The notes under the pieces were generated by a model. That model did no database searches and had not been told where the DNA came from. It saw nothing but the letters and a program-made list of their open reading frames with translations. A stretch of DNA of 15,748 nt from Nitrospirota bacterium. GTDB taxonomy: Bacteria; Nitrospirota; Thermodesulfovibrionia; Thermodesulfovibrionales; Magnetobacteriaceae. The stretch covers positions 1 through 15,748 of the forward strand of contig JADGAE010000016.1 in NCBI GenBank assembly GCA_015232165.1. The letters are read 5' to 3'. Within the stretch, counting starts at the first letter, position 1. Each line of letters begins with the position of its first letter. This document shows, piece after piece, positions 12,947-15,748 of the stretch. The position numbers were made by a program, and so were the translations under genes.

Positions 12947-14041
12947 ATGGCAGAAGTGGAAATAGTACCTGTATCTCTTGGTAACAGGAGCTACGACATA
13001 GCAATAGGCCACGGTATCCTTGATGCCGTTGGACAGAGACTTAAAGACTGTGGGTTTGGCAAGACTATTACACTTGTTAGCAATCCTACCGTGTTTAACC
13101 TCTATGGAGAGAGAGTGCTGTCCTCGGTTAGGGAGGCAGGGTTTAAGTGCTCCTACGTATTGCTCCCCGACGGCGAGGAGTACAAGGACCTCAACTGGGT
13201 CAATTATATCCTGTCCGAGGTACTGAAAGAGGGCCTTGATCGGAAGTCTGCCCTAATTGCCCTCGGCGGTGGCGTGATTGGAGATATCACGGGGTTTGCT
13301 GCTTCCATCTACATGCGCGGTATTGGCTATGTCCAGATACCCACAACGCTCCTGGCCCAGGTTGACAGCTCCGTCGGCGGCAAGACCGGTGTCAATCACG
13401 CACTTGGAAAAAACATGATAGGCACCTTCTACCAACCCCGCCTGGTATGGATTGATATTGCGACCTTGAGCACCCTGCCCTGGAGACAGCGTCTGTCCGG
13501 CCTTGCAGAGGTAATAAAGTACGGGGTCATCCGAGATGCGGACTTCTTCCAGTACCTGATGACAAAGACCGACGAACTGCTGTCCTTTATCCCCGACAAC
13601 CTTGTCTATATAATCAAGCGGTCATGCCAGATCAAGGCCAAGGTGGTCTCCGAGGATGAAACGGAGTCGGGCCTGCGTGCCATCCTCAACTACGGTCACA
13701 CCATAGGCCACGCCATCGAAACAATCACCGGATACGGTAAGTTTCTGCACGGAGAGGCCGTTGCCATTGGTATGTATGCCGCCGCATGCCTTGCCGTGGA
13801 ACTCGCTATCCTTGAACCGCAAAAACTTACACTATTGAGAAATATCCTTGAACTCTACCACCTGCCATTTAGAGTGCCCACAGATATAAACCACCGTCAA
13901 CTTCTGGAACTTATGTATCACGACAAAAAGGCTGTCTCCGGTGCTTTGAGGTTTGTGCTGCCTGACAAGCTCGGCTCCGTCAAACTGGTATCCGTCGATG
14001 ATGAAGACAGTATCCTCCTGAGTCTCGAAAAAACACAATAG
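12947..14041 (+). CDS. aroB: 3-dehydroquinate synthase
   Basis: This 364-residue enzyme, of normal length, converts DAHP to 3-dehydroquinate in the shikimate pathway, using NAD and a divalent metal. Visible features are the NAD-binding GGGVIGDITGF (107-117), PTTLLAQVDSSVGGKTGVN (132-150), GKNMIGTFYQP (154-164), and metal ligands Glu188 (SGLAEVIKYG), His251 (NYGHTIGHAIE) and His268 (LHGEAVAIGM). The frame is open upstream to 12860, but that segment runs through the promoter and repeat and lacks family similarity; MAEVEIVPVS at 12947 is the natural N-terminus. The gene is monocistronic here: its neighbours point the other way or are remnants. Confidence 0.95.
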   Translation: MAEVEIVPVSLGNRSYDIAIGHGILDAVGQRLKDCGFGKTITLVSNPTVFNLYGERVLSSVREAGFKCSYVLLPDGEEYKDLNWVNYILSEVLKEGLDRKSALIALGGGVIGDITGFAASIYMRGIGYVQIPTTLLAQVDSSVGGKTGVNHALGKNMIGTFYQPRLVWIDIATLSTLPWRQRLSGLAEVIKYGVIRDADFFQYLMTKTDELLSFIPDNLVYIIKRSCQIKAKVVSEDETESGLRAILNYGHTIGHAIETITGYGKFLHGEAVAIGMYAAACLAVELAILEPQKLTLLRNILELYHLPFRVPTDINHRQLLELMYHDKKAVSGALRFVLPDKLGSVKLVSVDDEDSILLSLEKTQ

Positions 14042-14081
14042 CGGGTGTATAATTTGAGACACTCTATTTACAGGCATCCCT

Positions 14082-14327
14082 CTACAGAGAATCATCATTG
14101 AAAGAATCAAATAAATACGTACAATCAGAAATTCTACGCGCCCAAGGTACATCTACAAGTAAAACTCCACATTCTTTACAATCAGTCCCACACTTCCCAC
14201 ATTTGAATACACTAAATCTATATGTATGTTAATTATCTTTATTTGTCTCTTTAAAATCAACAGATTTTACCTTCCACGGTAACTGTATATTAAGTGCCTG
14301 TTCAAATAAATTCTCTACCATTTGCAT
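14082..14327 (-). pseudogene. Decayed ISL3-family transposase, N-terminal remnant
   Basis: On the minus strand, AAGGAG precedes an ATG at 14327. The frame gives MQMVENLFEQALNIQLPWKV followed by KSVDF, which resembles ISL3 transposase N-termini, then hits TAA after 32 codons. Beyond the stop the same frame continues through CGKCG, CKECG and VPWARRISDCTYLFDSF, matching the zinc-binding and 'VPWARxGSxFTxxFE' region of ISL3 transposases. The stretch between the first and second Cys pairs is missing, so there is an internal deletion as well as a stop, and the catalytic DDE part is gone. A TATAAT at 14362-14357 and GGCTCTTTCG starting at 14391 look like the original promoter and IS end. The opposite IS end is not found. 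Confidence 0.7.
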
Positions 14328-14405
14328 AGGATATGTCTCCTTAATTTTTTACCCCTATTATACTACCACTCACTAACTTTACGAAAGAGCCATACTTATT
14401 CTTCC

Positions 14406-14595
14406 CAGGGCAATCGCATTTGAAATTCTGCTGCATTGATGAAGGTATGCTGAATGAGATAACATGTACTTATTATGGGGTCAAGGGGACTGGTCCCCTT
14501 GCAGGGGAGGTCAAGGAGGGGGTGCGGCAACACCCGCCGTGCGGGCGGAGCTGCCCTCCTTTTTTCTTTTCTTACGGCCAAATGCGATTGCCCTG
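14406..14595 (+). mobile_element. MITE-like element: 17-bp perfect inverted ends and 10-bp target duplication (structured repeat copy 3)
   Basis: CAGGGCAATCGCATTTG (14406-14422) and CAAATGCGATTGCCCTG (14579-14595) are exact inverse complements. TTATTCTTCC occurs directly outside at 14396-14405 and 14596-14605. The right duplication carries the last codons and stop of uvrC, so insertion happened exactly there. The 190-bp interior codes for nothing credible. It holds CAAGGGGAC-tg-GTCCCCTTG (14482-14501) and a large stem 14513-14561. A 10-bp duplication is in the range seen with IS4-type transposases, which could have moved it in trans; this is inference. Confidence 0.8.
14513..14565 (+). terminator. 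Intrinsic-terminator-like stem inside copy 3
   Basis: Outer arms AAGGAGGG (14513-14520) and CCCTCCTT (14554-14561), middle GCGGC/GCTGC, inner CCCGCC-gtgc-GGGCGG (14533-14548), then a T6 tract. It reads on the plus strand, so it would stop transcription heading antisense into uvrC. The same fold with different outer pairs occurs at 7033-7081. Confidence 0.55.
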
Positions 14596-15748
14596 TTATT
14601 CTTCCCCTCTAAGCGCCTTGAGGATGGTTGAGGCGAGGCGCTTGCTGATACCATTTAGCGAGGCGATCTCTTCCGGGGCTGCGTTTTTTATGGCCTCGAT
14701 GTTGCCAAAGTGCCTTAACAGCTCAAGGCGTCTCTGACGTGTGATACCCTTTATATTCTCAAGGGGGGACTGAAGGAACTTCTTGTCCCTGAGTTTGCGG
14801 TGAAACGTGATGGCAAAGCGGTGAACTTCATCCCGTATGCGCCTCAGAAGCAGCGACGAGGGCATGGAGTCATCGATCCCTACGTAGCCATCCCTGCCCG
14901 GGATAAAGACCCTGTCGGGGTCCTTTGCCAGTGCGACCAACGATGCCTGGATTGGGTGACCGGTACCAACAAGCTCGTCGATGGCCGCCATAGCGGATTG
15001 CAGTTGTCCTGTGCCACCGTCAATGACAACGAGGTCAGGTAAATTGCCCTTGAGGTTGTTGGCCACACGCAGGACGACCTCTCGCATCATCGCGTAGTCG
15101 TCCTGGCCAGTGACGGTCTTGATCCTGACGTGACGGTAGAGGTGTTTCTTAAATCCCCCCGACGCCCAGTATATGAACGCCCCCACGGAGAGGTCGCCGG
15201 ATATGGTTGAGATGTCAAATGCCCCGATGCACTCCGGCGGGTGACGGAGTCCAAGTCGGGCGGTGAGTTCTTCCAGGACGTGGGTGTCGGAGAGGCCCAG
15301 TTTGAGCTTAAAGGACGTTGCCGCGTTGTTGTCTGCCATATTGAGGACCTCTGCCCGTTTTTCGTCACAGGGGGTTGTGATATTTACGGTGGATGTGCGC
15401 CGTTTGGAGAGCCACTTTCCCAGCGTGCTCAGGCGCAAGGGGTTTTTTCGGACGATTATCTCCGCCGGGGGCAGGATTTCTTTGTTGTAGAACTGCATTA
15501 TGAAGCTGTGGATAAGCTCCTTGTAGGACAACCCCTGGGTGTCTCTGAGGAAGAAGTCCTTTACGCCAATAAGCAGGCCGCTGCGGATAAAAAACACGTT
15601 GATCATGGCCGACGATGGCATTGATGCCACCCCTTGGTGTGCCTCGGCGTCTATATCGCCCTCTGAGGGACGGTAAAAGCCTATGACGTCGATGTCGCCA
15701 AACTCCTGTGCGACGACCTTTTGCATCTCCCACGCCCCCTGGATGGCG
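14596..15748 (-). CDS. uvrC: Excinuclease ABC subunit C, C-terminal part (5' end outside window)
   Basis: The frame is open to the window edge, so the start lies beyond 15748; about 383 residues of a protein usually near 600 are visible. UvrC makes the two incisions around DNA damage together with UvrA and UvrB. Present are the UvrC RNase H-like endonuclease domain (IGAFDISTISGDLSVGAFI, DDYAMMREVVLRV, LPDLVVIDGGTGQL) and the C-terminal helix-hairpin-helix pair (NIKGITRQRRLELLRHFGN and ASLNGISKRLASTILKAL). In the first motif the usual 'DISH' reads DIST, so the His is replaced by Thr. The GIY-YIG domain and UVR motif would be encoded outside the window. ATG 15726 is internal. The stop codon lies in the target duplication of the adjacent small element. 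Confidence 0.93.
   Translation of the reverse strand, partial: AIQGAWEMQKVVAQEFGDIDVIGFYRPSEGDIDAEAHQGVASMPSSAMINVFFIRSGLLIGVKDFFLRDTQGLSYKELIHSFIMQFYNKEILPPAEIIVRKNPLRLSTLGKWLSKRRTSTVNITTPCDEKRAEVLNMADNNAATSFKLKLGLSDTHVLEELTARLGLRHPPECIGAFDISTISGDLSVGAFIYWASGGFKKHLYRHVRIKTVTGQDDYAMMREVVLRVANNLKGNLPDLVVIDGGTGQLQSAMAAIDELVGTGHPIQASLVALAKDPDRVFIPGRDGYVGIDDSMPSSLLLRRIRDEVHRFAITFHRKLRDKKFLQSPLENIKGITRQRRLELLRHFGNIEAIKNAAPEEIASLNGISKRLASTILKALRGEE

Overview
The window is chromosomal DNA of moderate GC content from a motile, Gram-negative-like bacterium. A CooC-type maturation ATPase, a CheY/CheC pair, PAS/GAF signalling proteins, rpiB-glyA adjacency, a polyprenyl-phosphate-type glycosyltransferase and many small structured repeats would fit an anaerobic or microaerophilic Nitrospirota or Desulfobacterota-type lineage. 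This is inference; nothing in the window fixes the taxonomy.

Layout. Bases 1-444 are the 3' part of a cooC-like gene. A promoter then serves rpiB-glyA (632-2363), followed by tRNA-Gln(CTG) and tRNA-Glu(CTC). Bases 2.7-4.3 kb look accessory: a secreted two-domain protein of unknown function and a Uma2-family nuclease gene bracketed by 27-bp direct repeats. Next come acyP, a Zn-ribbon SAM methyltransferase and a GT2 glycosyltransferase (4358-6402). Then come a small coiled-coil/membrane-anchor protein, a repeat-rich gap and a two-TM protein of unknown function (7226-7834).

Bases 8052-12648 are all on the minus strand and are mainly signalling: a coiled-coil/TM protein with three identical 66-bp tandem repeats, then cheY, cheC, a PAS-GGDEF diguanylate cyclase, and, from its own promoter, a PAS-GAF histidine kinase. 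CheC should dephosphorylate the adjacent CheY, and the cyclase makes c-di-GMP, so the cluster looks like one module joining phosphorelay and second-messenger signalling. aroB (plus) and the C-terminal two thirds of uvrC (minus) close the window, separated by a decayed ISL3-type transposase and a small inverted-repeat element.

The most unusual material is non-coding. Three related structured elements occur near 6.97-7.09, 12.71-12.89 and 14.41-14.60 kb. All contain a palindromic 'CAAGGGGAC-GTCCCCTTG' type module followed by a purine-rich/pyrimidine-rich stem and a T-rich tail. Two share an identical 33-bp core while their outer stems differ with full compensation. One element has perfect 17-bp terminal inverted repeats and a 10-bp target duplication placed exactly on the uvrC stop codon. 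Several genes (both coiled-coil paralogues, aroB, rpiB) have promoter -10 boxes so close to the ATG that leaderless or near-leaderless mRNAs are expected.
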